Shown: positions 21,866 through 32,772 of the stretch, piece by piece
Layout: each line of letters starts with the position of its first letter
How positions within the stretch are numbered: the stretch's first letter is position 1
Source: Trachelipus rathkii
Taxonomy: Eukaryota; Arthropoda; Malacostraca; Isopoda; Trachelipodidae
Length of the DNA stretch: 32,772 nucleotides
Direction of reading: 5' to 3'
Assembly: GCA_015478945.1 (NCBI GenBank)
Contig: JABUQX010086935.1
Coordinates: forward strand, 17,501-50,272
Notes under the pieces: generated by a model
The model's input: only the letters and a program-made list of their open reading frames with translations
Told to the model about the DNA's origin: nothing
Database searches by the model: none
Translations under genes and position numbers: made by a program

Positions 21866-23077
21866 CCACCCTTTTTACCTTTCAGACTGGGTTTGTACTA
21901 CTATTCTTGACTCAGTGTTTGACCTAATGGCTAGCAATCTATTCGCCCTTAAGGAAGTGCAGTTAAATATGGCCTTTTTATTTAATCATTTCAGAGTCAA
22001 ATCATTGAGCGAGGATGTTTAGACAATAAAAGACTGATGTGCACATAAAACGCATAGGATATGAAACGAGCAAAGTGCTACTCTTTTGCGTTAATTTTAC
22101 TTTTGTAAAAATAGTAATAAAATATTAACATATTCTATGTTTCTTTATCCAAAAGAAATCATAGAATGCATGTTCATAAAATATTTTTATATCGTTGTCA
22201 TTTCTTCACTATGGATTATAGAAATAAGGTCCAAATGTTAAAGGGCTCGTCAGCCATATATCTTAAAATAAAATCCTTTTCTATTAAATAAAATTCTTCT
22301 TAAAAATACATATAAGTTTCTTCTTTAAAAATATGAAATAGTATTCGTGAAGCTTAAAAATATGAGAAACAATCTTCAATGGAATAAATAGAGCAACGGA
22401 GTGAGAGCTTTCAAAACATAGATTATATGCACAAAGTTTTTATAGTGAGAGAGTCTTTCAATGTTTTAAAAACGTTACCTGGTAATTAATACTATATTGT
22501 TGTTCGCTTGTGAACAAATAAGGCATTAAGAAATGAATCAAGGCTCATACAGGAGCAAAATACAATAAATAGTCTACTCTTCTTTTGTAGAACGACAAAC
22601 GTATATTTTCAATAATACAGTACCTAATCTATGGTACAGCCTTTTCAACGGCTTGTAAACTTCGTTGCGGAGAAATCTCAATCAGAGAGGAAAATATTAA
22701 ATAATGCCTTTTTTTAAAAGAATTTTTCTTCACCACAAATTCTTTTGTAAAGTAAATTTAAAAATAAGCACAAGTCCTTTATAGAAATTATTAAAACACA
22801 GGTTAAATGATACGCAGAGTAAATTTATCTCACTTTTGTAATATAAATAAACAAGCGCACACTCTGCAACACGCTATCACCACCGAAGGTCAAGTCTACT
22901 CTCGACACTTTCTTTCCAATTTTCTGTGGAAGCAAATCTCGTCCCACATCGCTCACTTCGGAACTTAAACTCTTTTCCGAATTATAAAGTCTTTTAAATA
23001 TAACAACCTTATAAATACTTCAACTGAATGTTTTTAAATAACAACTTCATAACCATACCTAAAAGTTTATTGGTAAA
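21866..23077 (-). repeat. 1.1-kb direct repeat, copy 2 (candidate solo or displaced 5' LTR)
   Basis: This block matches 8097-9195 throughout in the same orientation. Shared landmarks include ACCTAATGG..., GTTCGCTTGTGAACAAATAA, CAAGGCTCATACAGGAGC and AACGACAAACGT. It carries about 70 bp (about 22305-22375) missing from copy 1 and many one-base indels. Orientation agrees with a 5' LTR for gypsy B, but 5.6 kb of other repeats lie between it and the gypsy leader. A solo LTR or separate element is equally possible. Confidence 0.8.
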
Positions 23078-23112
23078 TACTAATATATATATACTATATA
23101 TGAATTATAATA

Positions 23113-23145
<33 letters not shown>

Positions 23146-23149
23146 AATA

Positions 23150-23182
<33 letters not shown>

Positions 23183-23193
23183 ATATATATACT
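23078..23193. repeat. Interrupted (TA)n array
   Basis: TA array abutting the end of the 1.1-kb repeat copy 2. Confidence 0.9.
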
Positions 23194-23700
23194 ATACCGT
23201 AAAATGATGAGGGAAAATCGGTCACTGAGGCGGGAGCATTAACCGGCACTCTTTTTAATTTCTTAAATTTTTGTAAATAAAACATTTTTCAATTAGAGAA
23301 GTGTTTTTTAGGGTTAGGTACAAATGAATATATTTTAACACATCTATTAAAATTTAAGCACAATAACTTAACTAACAAGTCAAGAAAAATTCCCCATTGG
23401 AATATTTTTTTTTGTAAAATTTGAACAAAATTCTTAAGGTCTGGTGAATCTCGATAGAATCTTTAAGATATCAGAATTCCGAGTTAGAGTGCATATTGGA
23501 AGCTCTATTTTTAACATTTTCCATTTGTAAAAAATTTAAAATATTAAGTTTATTTATTACAGTTATAAGTGTTCAAATTTTGGGGGAAAACCGGTCGGGC
23601 GTTGGGGATAACCGGTCAATATAAATTTTAAAAAAATGTCCATTTTTTTTTAGGTTTTTGCTATGGCTAGACTATAAATGTCTTCTTATACCTATCCTTT
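23194..23700. other. Unassigned DNA with ACCGG motifs
   Basis: GGGAAAATCGGTCACTGAGG with GCATTAACCGGC near 23212-23250 is echoed by GGGGAAAACCGGTCGGGCG and GGGGATAACCGGTCAATA at about 23582-23622. These direct repeats may belong to a DNA transposon end, but no partner terminus was found. Confidence 0.3.
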
Positions 23701-23788
23701 GCTTTTTATTATTCTTCATTCATTATTATTATTTATTTTATTATTTATTCATTATTATTATTATTATTATTATTCATAAATATAATAA

Positions 23789-23824
<36 letters not shown>

Positions 23825-23893
23825 TAATAATAATATAGATAATTAATAATTAATAATAATAATAATAATAATATTTATTTTTATTATTATTAT

Positions 23894-23930
<37 letters not shown>

Positions 23931-24060
23931 ATTATTATTACTATTTATTATTATGTATAATAATAATAATATAATACATCAAATATATAAACATAATAAT
24001 AATAAATAATAATAATAAATAATAATAATAATAATTAATTGAATAAATAATATTATATTA
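23701..24060. repeat. (ATT)n / (AAT)n compound microsatellite
   Basis: Interrupted TTA/AAT triplet arrays that switch strand sense several times. Confidence 0.95.
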
Positions 24061-24419
24061 AAACTATAAACTTTTGTTGCTTTTTAAAGCCTCCTAAATG
24101 TATTTCTGTCTACAGAAGAAATTTTTCTTATAGTAATCCTGGAATAAATAAAACTAATTGATTAAATAAACAGTGACCAAGCTTTGCGTCCCGCACACTT
24201 CGGACATTTATCACGCAGAATAGTTTTATTTTATTGTATTTTAATAAATTTTTGATAATATAAATATTAATGTCTAAAACTAATACAAAATAAATAACAC
24301 AACAATAATAATTTTAAAAGTTAGAAAAAGTTAACCTACGTTGACTTTTTATTATTTAAAAATGTTTAAAAAATTTGAATCTAAATTAAAAATTTTAATA
24401 ATAAGTAATTGAATAATAA
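24061..24419. other. AT-rich non-coding stretch
   Basis: No recognisable gene or element. It includes a GC-richer patch (GTCCCGCACACTTCGGAC near 24189). Confidence 0.4.
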
Positions 24420-24496
24420 TAATTAAATATTATTCATTATTATTATTATATTATTATTATTATTTTATTATTATTTATTTATTATTATTTATTATT

Positions 24497-24540
<44 letters not shown>

Positions 24541-24559
24541 GATTAATTCAATAATAATA

Positions 24560-24599
<40 letters not shown>

Positions 24600-24773
24600 C
24601 TTACAATTTTCTAGTAATTATTAGAATTATTATTAATTATTATTAATATTATTATTATATATTATTATTATCTATTATTATTAATTATTATATTATTATT
24701 ATTTTATTATTATTATATTATTATTATATTATTATTGATTATTATTATTATATTAATTAAATAATAATAATAG

Positions 24774-24808
<35 letters not shown>

Positions 24809-24835
24809 TACATATAATAAGTTAATATTATTATT
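24420..24835. repeat. (ATT)n / (AAT)n compound microsatellite
   Basis: Interrupted triplet arrays on both strand senses. ATT and AAT blocks alternate and could pair with each other. Confidence 0.95.
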
Positions 24836-25513
24836 ATTAAAAATTATTAAATGAATGTCAATCAATTGTAAATATAATATTGTATTTTTTGTCAACAAGT
24901 TACGTGAAATGTGCATACGTTAGCCCTACTCATAATATAAAAGTGCCCTATATTGGTTAAAGTGTGTTTAATATTATTAGTTATTATAGGAAATTAGTTA
25001 AAAATTTATTGTCATAATTCTTTTTTTTTCAATGTTTATTTATTATTTAACATAAAACAATGAAAATAAATTCATTATTTTGGAAAAAATTCAAGTTCTC
25101 GAAAAAACATCGAAAAAATACCTCCTAATCACATATTTAGATAAATAAAAAGGTAATAAACATTAGCAACTAAATTTTTAAAAAAAATTTATAACATCAA
25201 AATATGATGGCAATAATTAAAAACTAATGTTTTAATTATTTTTTCTTCAAGTGAGAAAATTGCTATTAAGATGTTAAGATTAATATTAAGTAAATTTATT
25301 ACAATTAAATCAAATAAGTAAATTAATTAAGATTAAGTAAATAATTTTTTTTAGGGATTAGTCCCAAAGTTATATTTGAGAGGGAAGAATTCTTTAAACA
25401 GTTTAAACTTTTTATACATTATAAATTAGCAGCACACACATTTATCATTTATACTTTTTCATAATTTCAAATTGCTGATGTAAAAAACATTGTTTAGTGG
25501 GATAGCGATGTTT
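24836..25513. other. AT-rich non-coding stretch
   Basis: Extremely AT-rich, with no gene or element visible up to the TA target site of the long-armed mariner-like element. Confidence 0.5.
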
Positions 25514-25515
25514 TA

Positions 25516-26128
25516 CAGGGTGTCCCGTGAGGAAACGTCAATATTGCTGGTGGTGACTCAATAGGTCATTGCGAGCACAAATGTTCATATAAACGTATGT
25601 CCTACTCTGCATGGTTACCGTGTTATACCGGTTTACATATTGGAACGGATGTACATGTTATAATACTTGTTGATTTGGCAACAGAGCTTTTAGAAACGTA
25701 CAGCGGGAATATTAGAAACCATTGATACGCAATATGATTTAATAATACCAAATCCATCAATGTACAAAAGAAGAATGGCAATCTTAGAATTTTTATTATA
25801 CCACAAATAGTTTATGTACGTCCAGAATCAGCATAAAGGGTTATGTGTAATTAACATGTAATCATAATGTTATGAATAATACAGTATTAGGGATTAACTG
25901 ACTCATACTGCTACTATTATTACACATACTAGTAATATTAACAATACTATGAATACAACTAATAATAATATTAATATGGATAATAATAATAACAATAATA
26001 ATAATAATAATACAAATAATATTACTAATACCAATGAAAAAAAAATACTGTAGTACTAGTAGAATCTACAACACATTCTCAAATATTCCGCCGCGACAGT
26101 CACTGTATTTCTCTGCACATCTAAGAAC
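25516..26128 (+). repeat. Left long inverted repeat arm
   Basis: Its reverse complement matches 27440-28438 in order. Shared blocks include TTTGGCAACAGAGCTTTTAG, CAGCGGGAATATTAGAAACC, ATAGTTTATGTACG, ACAGTATTAGG..TTAACTGACTCATACT and ACAACACATTCTCAAATA. It also contains a short (AAT)n block at the position of the long (ATT)n in the other arm. Confidence 0.92.
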
Positions 26129-26249
26129 CACACTTTGCTTGCCTTCAGAGACAGGGCCTCACGTTTCCCTGGTAGGCAATCAATGCTACCATATTATGCG
26201 GGTCAAACTAGTCATCCTTTGTTGCACTCTCCTTCTGTATACCTCTTAC

Positions 26250-26850
26250 TTCATCCAACCCCATAAACAGAAGTCCAAAGGGGTTAGGTCTGGAGATCGT
26301 GGTGGCCACGGAATGGGACCACTACAGCCTATCCACTGCCCAGGGTATGTACGGTCGAGATGTCGCCTGACAGCGGCGGTGGAATGCGTAGAGGGCCCCA
26401 TCATGTTGGAAATATAGGGCTCTCCGTGTAGCCAGCGGTACGTTCCCTAGTTGGACTGGTAAGGTACGTTGCAAAAACGCGAGATACATAGCACCCGTCA
26501 TCCTGCCATGGAAAACACCAGACCGATCAACATGTTGTCGATCATACCGCATCACACATTCACAGAGAACCGGCTTTGGAAGTGTGTTTGCACTGTATCG
26601 TGTGGATTCCCTTGTGACCATAGATGCGCGTTGCGTGAGTTGTTGATCCCACAACGGGTGAACGTGGCTTCGTCTGTAATACAGATGGCAGTATGGCACG
26701 ATTAGCCAGTATCCACCTACAGAATTCGAGACACGCATAACTGTCGCCTTAAAAATGCAGTGATTACACAGTGTGTATATGAAAGGGGTACATGTGCTCT
26801 CGGCGTACTGTTCGTCATGTATGTGTTCCGTGCAATACCCAAACATGCAG
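26250..26850 (-). pseudogene. Broken DD41D mariner-superfamily transposase
   Basis: This relic of a cut-and-paste transposase is encoded on the - strand in three frames. The first catalytic Asp is in ITDEATFTRCGINN (codon 26673-26675), followed by NSRNAHLWSQGNPHD. A tryptophan position of the usual V-N-V-W-C-G motif is TGA (26552-26554). After a frameshift come RMTGAMYLAFLQRTLPVQL and YFQHDGA (second Asp, 26400-26402). After another shift comes WPPRSPDLTPLD (third Asp, 26273-26275). The 124-nt gap between the second and third Asp codons equals about 41 residues plus one net indel, so the ancestral triad was probably DD41D, like the intact element at 30462-31766. The N-terminal DNA-binding part (upstream to about 27100) is too decayed to read and carries a (CCT)n expansion. 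Confidence 0.85.
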
Positions 26851-26899
26851 ATATTCAGCGTGTGCTTGTTGTTGGGCTACGATTCACCATGGGAAGAAT

Positions 26900-26923
26900 C
26901 GCCTCCTCCTCCTCCTCCTCCTC
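26900..26923. repeat. (CCT)n trinucleotide repeat
   Basis: About eight CCT triplets. On the - strand they encode a run of Glu in the decayed transposase region. Confidence 0.9.
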
Positions 26924-27439
26924 CACATGGTCTTGACAACCACGCTCTGATGTAATATGCAAACTGGGGAACTGACCACATTCATGCAACATAATGTAGA
27001 TCTGTAAACACTCTACGATCCTGGATTCGACGTCAAGGAAAGCGTCAATAGTATTCCACCACAGCTGCAGGGGCACTACCATTACAGTATCCGTACACAT
27101 ACATCATATCTGCATATTTGGCACTAGTAAAAATATGCAGCATTTTCACTGACACTTTTACGACCACTAACACTGATATCTTGTCAATAACTAAACATTC
27201 ACGTCATCTTAGTCTAGTGTGAAGTGGTAAAAGTTAAAATGATGTTGCCTTTCTTCCTTTGTTACGTTGATGCATTTTTGGAATATTAAGTCATGGGTTT
27301 CTAATACTCTTAATTACTATTATTAATTAATTATTTAACAATTAATTATAATAATATTCTTAATAAATAATAATTATTAAATAATAATTAATTATAATAA
27401 TATTAATAATTATTAATAATTAATTAATTAATTATTAAT

Positions 27440-28438
<999 letters not shown>

Positions 28439-28445
28439 TATGTAA

Positions 28446-29380
<935 letters not shown>

Positions 29381-29527
29381 GGAATGATAAGGACAGCAAG
29401 AGGAAAATTTGAAGGTGGAGATGCTGCTTGGGAGGAGGAAAAAATGAGGATCTATAAAAACTCGGAGGTTAGACTTGTGGAAATTCAAGAAAAGATTTGT
29501 TCTGAAGTTGAAAGAGGTCAAGCTCAG
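29381..29527 (+). CDS. CRELD: Internal exon of a CRELD-family gene (DUF3456 region)
   Basis: The exon is 147 bp (49 codons, phase 0 at both ends), bounded by a TTTCTTAG acceptor and a perfect donor, CAG followed by GTAAGT at 29528. It encodes GMIRTARGKFEGGDAAWEEE, then KMRIYKNSEVRLVEIQEKIC and SEVERGQAQ. This matches the N-terminal region of CRELD1/CRELD2 proteins, where a 'G-M-x-x-T-A-x-x-x-F-x-G-G-x-x-A-W-E-E' segment and an 'S-E-[IV]-R-L-x-E-I-x-E-x-[IL]-C' segment follow the first Cys pair. CRELD proteins are ER-resident or membrane-anchored disulfide-related chaperone factors (family knowledge). The next exon should start with a Cys-containing segment and is not seen before the (TA)n arrays begin at 30004. 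Exact paralogue (1 or 2) is not determined. Confidence 0.85.
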
Positions 29528-29639
29528 GTAAGTCTGAAGTTGTCTAAGAACTTTTATTTATTTATATATATATTTTTTTTTTTAATTTATTTTTTTTTGT
29601 ATGCTTGAATCCATATAACTAATTCTGATGTATGGATTT

Positions 29640-29800
29640 CTAATATGTCACAAGGATTTAGGTGAGAAAAAATTTTAATCACCATAACTTCATCATAAGT
29701 TGGTTCGAATCTCGGCAGAGACACTTTCTTACTTTCCTGTAATGTCTATTTATTTGTAAAATCATTTGCTGTTACTGCAGTATATTTATTTAAAATTGCA
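29640..29800 (+). repeat. tRNA-derived SINE-like unit 1
   Basis: GGTTCGAATC at 29702-29711 is a near-perfect RNA polymerase III B box. A degraded A-box-like sequence (GGATTTAGGTGAG) lies about 50 bp before it. The region after the B box (GAGACACTTTCTTACTTTCC to GTAATGTC and onward) is repeated about 225 bp downstream in unit 2. Confidence 0.6.
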
Positions 29801-29871
29801 AAGGCTAGGAAAGACACAGTGGAAAGGTGGTGATAGTTTCAATGGGGTTCATGCGATTTAAAAGTTCTGTT

Positions 29872-30000
29872 TGAAGCAAATGGTTAAGACGGTGGGTAAT
29901 TCATTCTCATTCACATGTGTCTGTTCAAATCTCCCAGTAGACACTTTCTTTACTTTCCCATAATGTCTTAATTTGTTTTTAAAATCAACTGCGGTTCCTG

Positions 30001-30003
<3 letters not shown>
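29872..30003 (+). repeat. tRNA-derived SINE-like unit 2
   Basis: An A-box-like ATGGTTAAGACGGTGGG (from 29880) and a B-box-like GTTCAAATCTC (from 29933) are spaced as in tRNA genes. They are followed by AGACACTTTCTTTACTTTCC and ATAATGTC, matching unit 1. It ends in the (TA)n array at 30004. It sits in the putative CRELD intron. Confidence 0.65.
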
Positions 30004-30053
<50 letters not shown>

Positions 30054-30253
30054 CATATATATAATATATTATATATATATTAGTATAATATATATAATAT
30101 CAATAATTTTCATAAATTAAGTATCTTGTATAAAAAATAATATAAAAAAAATACAAAACTAATGATAATTATATACGGCATATATATATAGATATATATA
30201 AAGTAATTTTTATATATGAGTATATTATATATATAGGTATATATATATATATA

Positions 30254-30287
<34 letters not shown>

Positions 30288-30290
30288 CTA

Positions 30291-30347
<57 letters not shown>

Positions 30348-30385
30348 ATGATATAAACTATATATATATAGTATATTAAATATAT

Positions 30386-30428
<43 letters not shown>

Positions 30429-30460
30429 TTATATAATATATCTTATATATATATATATAT
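30004..30460. repeat. Interrupted (TA)n region
   Basis: TA arrays with AT-rich interruptions. The DD41D mariner is inserted in their last part. Confidence 0.95.
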
Positions 30461-30461
30461 A

Positions 30462-30489
30462 GGGTTGGGTTAAATTTTAAGGGCCGATG
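30462..30489 (+). repeat. Left TIR of DD41D element
   Basis: Imperfect inverted copy of 31738-31766. The G-rich start and the GGGCC core are shared. Confidence 0.88.
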
Positions 30490-30565
30490 TTGATTTTGAA
30501 TAAAACACAAATTACTTAGGAATTTATTGTCATTTTTTTTATTATGATAATATGGTATGGTTCAA

Positions 30566-31651
30566 TTATGTATGGAACAAAATATCGGCCAAATGGCCGC
30601 CGCGACCTCGGCGGCACACCTCCATCCGATGGTCAAAATTTTCGATGACGCTGAGGCATAATTGAGGTTCTATGCCGTTAATGTGCCGAATTATCTCATC
30701 CTTTAGCTCTTGAATTGTTGCTGGCTTATCGACGTACACCTTTTCTTTCAAATAACCCCAAAGAAAGAAGTCCAACGGTGTCAAATCACATGATCTTGGC
30801 GGCCAATTGACATCGCCACCACGTGAGATAACACGGCCATTGAATTTGTCGCGCAAAAGAGCCATTGTTTCGTTAGCTGTGTGGCAAGTGGCACCGTCCT
30901 GTTGAAACCACATATCGTCCACATCCATACCTTCCAATTCGTGCCATAAAAAGTTCGTTATCATCTCACGATAGCGAACACCATTCACAGTAACTGCCTG
31001 ACCGGCCTCATTTTGGAAAAAATACGGCCCGATGATGCCGCCAGCCCATAAACCGCACCAAACAGTCACTCTTTGTGGGTGCATTGGTTTTTCGACAATC
31101 ACTCTTGGATTATCATTCGCCCAAATGCGGCAATTCTGCTTATTGACGAATCCAGTGAGGTGAAAATGTGCCTCATCACTGAAGATGATTTTCTTCGAAA
31201 ATTGATCATCCACTGTTGCCATTTCTTGCCACCATTCTGACCATTGACGACGTTTTGTATGGTCAAGAGGCTTTAGTTCTTGAGTCAATTGCACCTTGTA
31301 AGCGTTTAAATGCAAGTCTTTATGCATAATGTTCATCAACGACGAGCGTGAGAGGTGCAATTGTTGGGCACGACGACGAGTTGAAGTGGATGGCTCCTCA
31401 GCCACACTATCGCGAACAGCAGCAATATTTTCTGCAGTACGAGCTGTACGAGCATGCACTGGTCTTTTCAAATCTCCTACAGACCCGGTTTGCTCAAATT
31501 TTTTCACGATTTTTCCGATTGTACGCACATTTGGACGATTAAATTGACCAAAAAAATCACGAAGTGCACGATATGCATTTTGATTTGAACGCCCATTTTC
31601 ATAATAAGCCTGAATAACTTTAACACGTTGCTCCATTGTGTATCTTTCCAT
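30566..31651 (-). CDS. DD41D mariner-like transposase, intact
   Basis: A 361-residue cut-and-paste transposase, the usual length for this superfamily. The start is the ATG at 31651, 115 bp inside the right TIR end. Residues 1-57 (MERYTMEQRVKVIQAYYENG... to FEQTGSV) form the first helix-turn-helix. LKRPVHARTAR (61-71) is in the place of the GRPR-like minor-groove motif. Residues about 75-115 form the second HTH. The catalytic Asp residues are D159 (IIFSDEAHF), D252 (FQQDGATCHT) and D294 (LTPLDFFLWG). Exactly 41 residues lie between the second and third, hence DD41D. The VTVWCGLWAG motif (196-205) is intact. DD41D is known from rosa-type mariners; assignment beyond DD41D is not attempted. No stop or frameshift is present, so the protein could be functional. 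Confidence 0.95.
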   Translation of the reverse strand: MERYTMEQRVKVIQAYYENGRSNQNAYRALRDFFGQFNRPNVRTIGKIVKKFEQTGSVGDLKRPVHARTARTAENIAAVRDSVAEEPSTSTRRRAQQLHLSRSSLMNIMHKDLHLNAYKVQLTQELKPLDHTKRRQWSEWWQEMATVDDQFSKKIIFSDEAHFHLTGFVNKQNCRIWANDNPRVIVEKPMHPQRVTVWCGLWAGGIIGPYFFQNEAGQAVTVNGVRYREMITNFLWHELEGMDVDDMWFQQDGATCHTANETMALLRDKFNGRVISRGGDVNWPPRSCDLTPLDFFLWGYLKEKVYVDKPATIQELKDEIIRHINGIEPQLCLSVIENFDHRMEVCRRGRGGHLADILFHT

Positions 31652-31737
31652 GGTTCAAATTGAGTAAGTCTGAAATTGAAAAATGTCAAATGAAATGCAG
31701 TAAAAAAATTGACGTTTAGGTGTGGTTCACATTGCAG

Positions 31738-31766
31738 CATGCGGCCCATACAATTTTAACGCACCC
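31738..31766 (-). repeat. Right TIR of DD41D element
   Basis: Read inward on the - strand, it matches the left TIR with small differences in the T/A-rich middle. Confidence 0.88.
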
Positions 31767-31768
31767 TA

Positions 31769-31826
31769 TATATATATATTATATATATATATATTAATGA
31801 TATAAATATATATAGATATATATATA

Positions 31827-31880
<54 letters not shown>

Positions 31881-31917
31881 TATTATATATATGATATATA
31901 TATATATATATAATATG

Positions 31918-31948
<31 letters not shown>

Positions 31949-31995
31949 TATCGTATTATATATATATATTAGTATATATATAAGTAGTATATATA

Positions 31996-32048
<53 letters not shown>

Positions 32049-32049
32049 T

Positions 32050-32081
<32 letters not shown>

Positions 32082-32160
32082 GTATATATATATATTATAT
32101 ATATATATTATATATTATTATATAATATAGTATATATATATATATATAATATATATATAT
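31769..32160. repeat. Interrupted (TA)n array
   Basis: About 390 bp of TA repeats with interruptions, the continuation of the array that received the DD41D element. Confidence 0.95.
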
Positions 32161-32173
32161 AAAGTTAAAATAT

Positions 32174-32260
32174 TAGGGGAGTACCGCTACCAGAAAAAAG
32201 AGGCCGATACCGATACTATATTTTTTAGTGCTGATACCGATACTTTAATTAATATAATAA
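32174..32260 (+). mobile_element. hAT-like terminus (GATACC family), third copy
   Basis: Begins TAGGGGAGTACCGCTACC and continues with GATACCGATACT motifs, like the arms at 1046-1170 and 6030-6183. It points toward higher coordinates; no partner is found before the window ends. Confidence 0.5.
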
Positions 32261-32426
32261 ATACTCAGTAATAAGATAGAACATTTGTGTACTGCTAGGC
32301 AACTCAGGATTGCATTGCATTACCTGTACAACCAGACCACTTAGTCATTTTATTTCATATTTGTTGTACCCAAGTATATTTATTATAAATTAAAATAGTA
32401 TCTTTAAGGAATAATACAATGCAAAT

Positions 32427-32530
32427 TAGGGATGTACCAGAACCAAGTTTCGGCCGGAACCTCGATTTTTAAAAGTTCCAGTTCCGGCCGGGTATTTACT
32501 GGAACTTTCCTCTTTTTCAAATGTTCTTTC
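32427..32530 (+). mobile_element. hAT-like terminus (GGAACC family), second copy
   Basis: TAGGGATGTACCAGAACC followed by CGGCCGGAACC and TTCCAGTTCCGGCCGGG. It is related to the end at 6723 and shows the complete TAGGGATGTACC start missing there. Confidence 0.55.
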
Positions 32531-32654
32531 TAAAAAAAACGAAAAATTGACATTTGATAAAATTTTGATCAAACTCAACTAAAGTTTACTTTCACTAATT
32601 ATAGTAATTAATAGAGTAATAGTACCAAGTTTTTTTCTTGAAAGTTAACAGCGA

Positions 32655-32772
32655 AGAGAGAACGAGAGAGAGCGAGAGAGAGAGAGGAGAGAGAGGGAGG
32701 AGAGAGAGAGGGAAGAGGGAGCAGAGAGAGAGAGAGAAAGAGAGGAAGAGAGGGAGAGGGAGAGAGAGAGGA
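32655..32772. repeat. (GA)n purine tract
   Basis: Imperfect GA array with GGA variants, cut by the window edge. Confidence 0.95.

Larger units (their letters stand above)
30462..31766 (-). mobile_element. Complete DD41D mariner-superfamily transposon
   Basis: A 1305-bp element inserted in a (TA)n array. The left end begins GGGTTGGGTTAAATTTTAAG and continues GGCCGATG. The right end read inward begins GGGTGCGTTAAAATTGTATG and continues GGCCGCATG. These are imperfect TIRs of about 28 bp. TA dinucleotides flank both sides (30460-30461 and 31767-31768). The array makes the exact target site ambiguous but fits TA targeting. It contains one uninterrupted transposase gene with about 100 bp of untranslated DNA on each side. 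Confidence 0.93.

Noticed and set aside
21636..21869. Gag of a second retrotransposon
   Set aside because: Only about 40 protein-like residues, no zinc knuckle, and no similarity to the gypsy B gag; kept as unassigned.
23701..24835. CRISPR-like or satellite array
   Set aside because: Only triplet microsatellites; there are no spaced unique segments, and the genome is eukaryotic.
29702..29711. True tRNA gene
   Set aside because: The B box is good, but no cloverleaf with an anticodon arm can be drawn and the A box is degenerate. SINE-like is the better reading.

Overview
This is a eukaryotic, AT-rich, intron- and repeat-dominated window, most likely from an arthropod. A decapod crustacean would fit the very long (TA)n and (TAA)n microsatellites and the mix of mobile elements, but the species cannot be fixed from the sequence. 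Most of the 32.8 kb is transposable-element DNA and simple repeats. The one host coding segment I recognise is a single 147-bp exon on the + strand (29381-29527), matching the CRELD family (cysteine-rich with EGF-like domains). Much of the window may therefore be intron or intergenic DNA around that gene. A weaker possible exon lies on the - strand at 110-294.

Layout. 1-840: AT-rich DNA with the possible exon. 845-6183: a pair of hAT-like terminal inverted repeats rich in GATACC motifs (1046-1170 and about 6030-6183) bracketing a badly decayed Ty3/Gypsy retrotransposon on the - strand (about 1790-5657), with long (TA)n arrays on both sides. 6184-8090: (TA)n and (TAA)n arrays and a second hAT-type end. 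8097-about 16226: a second Ty3/Gypsy retrotransposon on the - strand with intact gag (13917-15551) and an intact 1453-codon pol frame (9559-13920). The two are joined at a textbook -1 frameshift heptamer that abuts the gag stop codon. A 1.1-kb sequence (8097-9195) next to its poly-G tract is a candidate 3' LTR, and a diverged copy lies at 21866-23077. 16226-21060: a 26-bp minisatellite, (TA)n arrays, and a decayed non-LTR retrotransposon (LINE, - strand, about 18000-20750) bracketed by GGTTGGG-type inverted ends. 23193-25515: AT-rich DNA dominated by (ATT)n. 25516-28438: a mariner-related element with exceptionally long inverted repeats (about 0.6 and 1.0 kb) around a frameshifted transposase relic. 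28446-30460: (TA)n, the CRELD exon and two tRNA-derived SINE-like units. 30462-31766: a complete mariner-superfamily element with TIRs, TA target duplication and an uninterrupted 361-aa DD41D transposase. The end holds (TA)n, two hAT-like ends and a (GA)n array.

The pattern is of nested and adjacent insertions. Many recognisable element ends abut (TA)n arrays. The two intact coding units (gypsy gag-pol and the DD41D transposase) look young; the others are relics. The most notable points are the gag-pol frameshift site, the intact DD41D element, and the long-armed DD41D relative whose transcript could fold into a very long hairpin.
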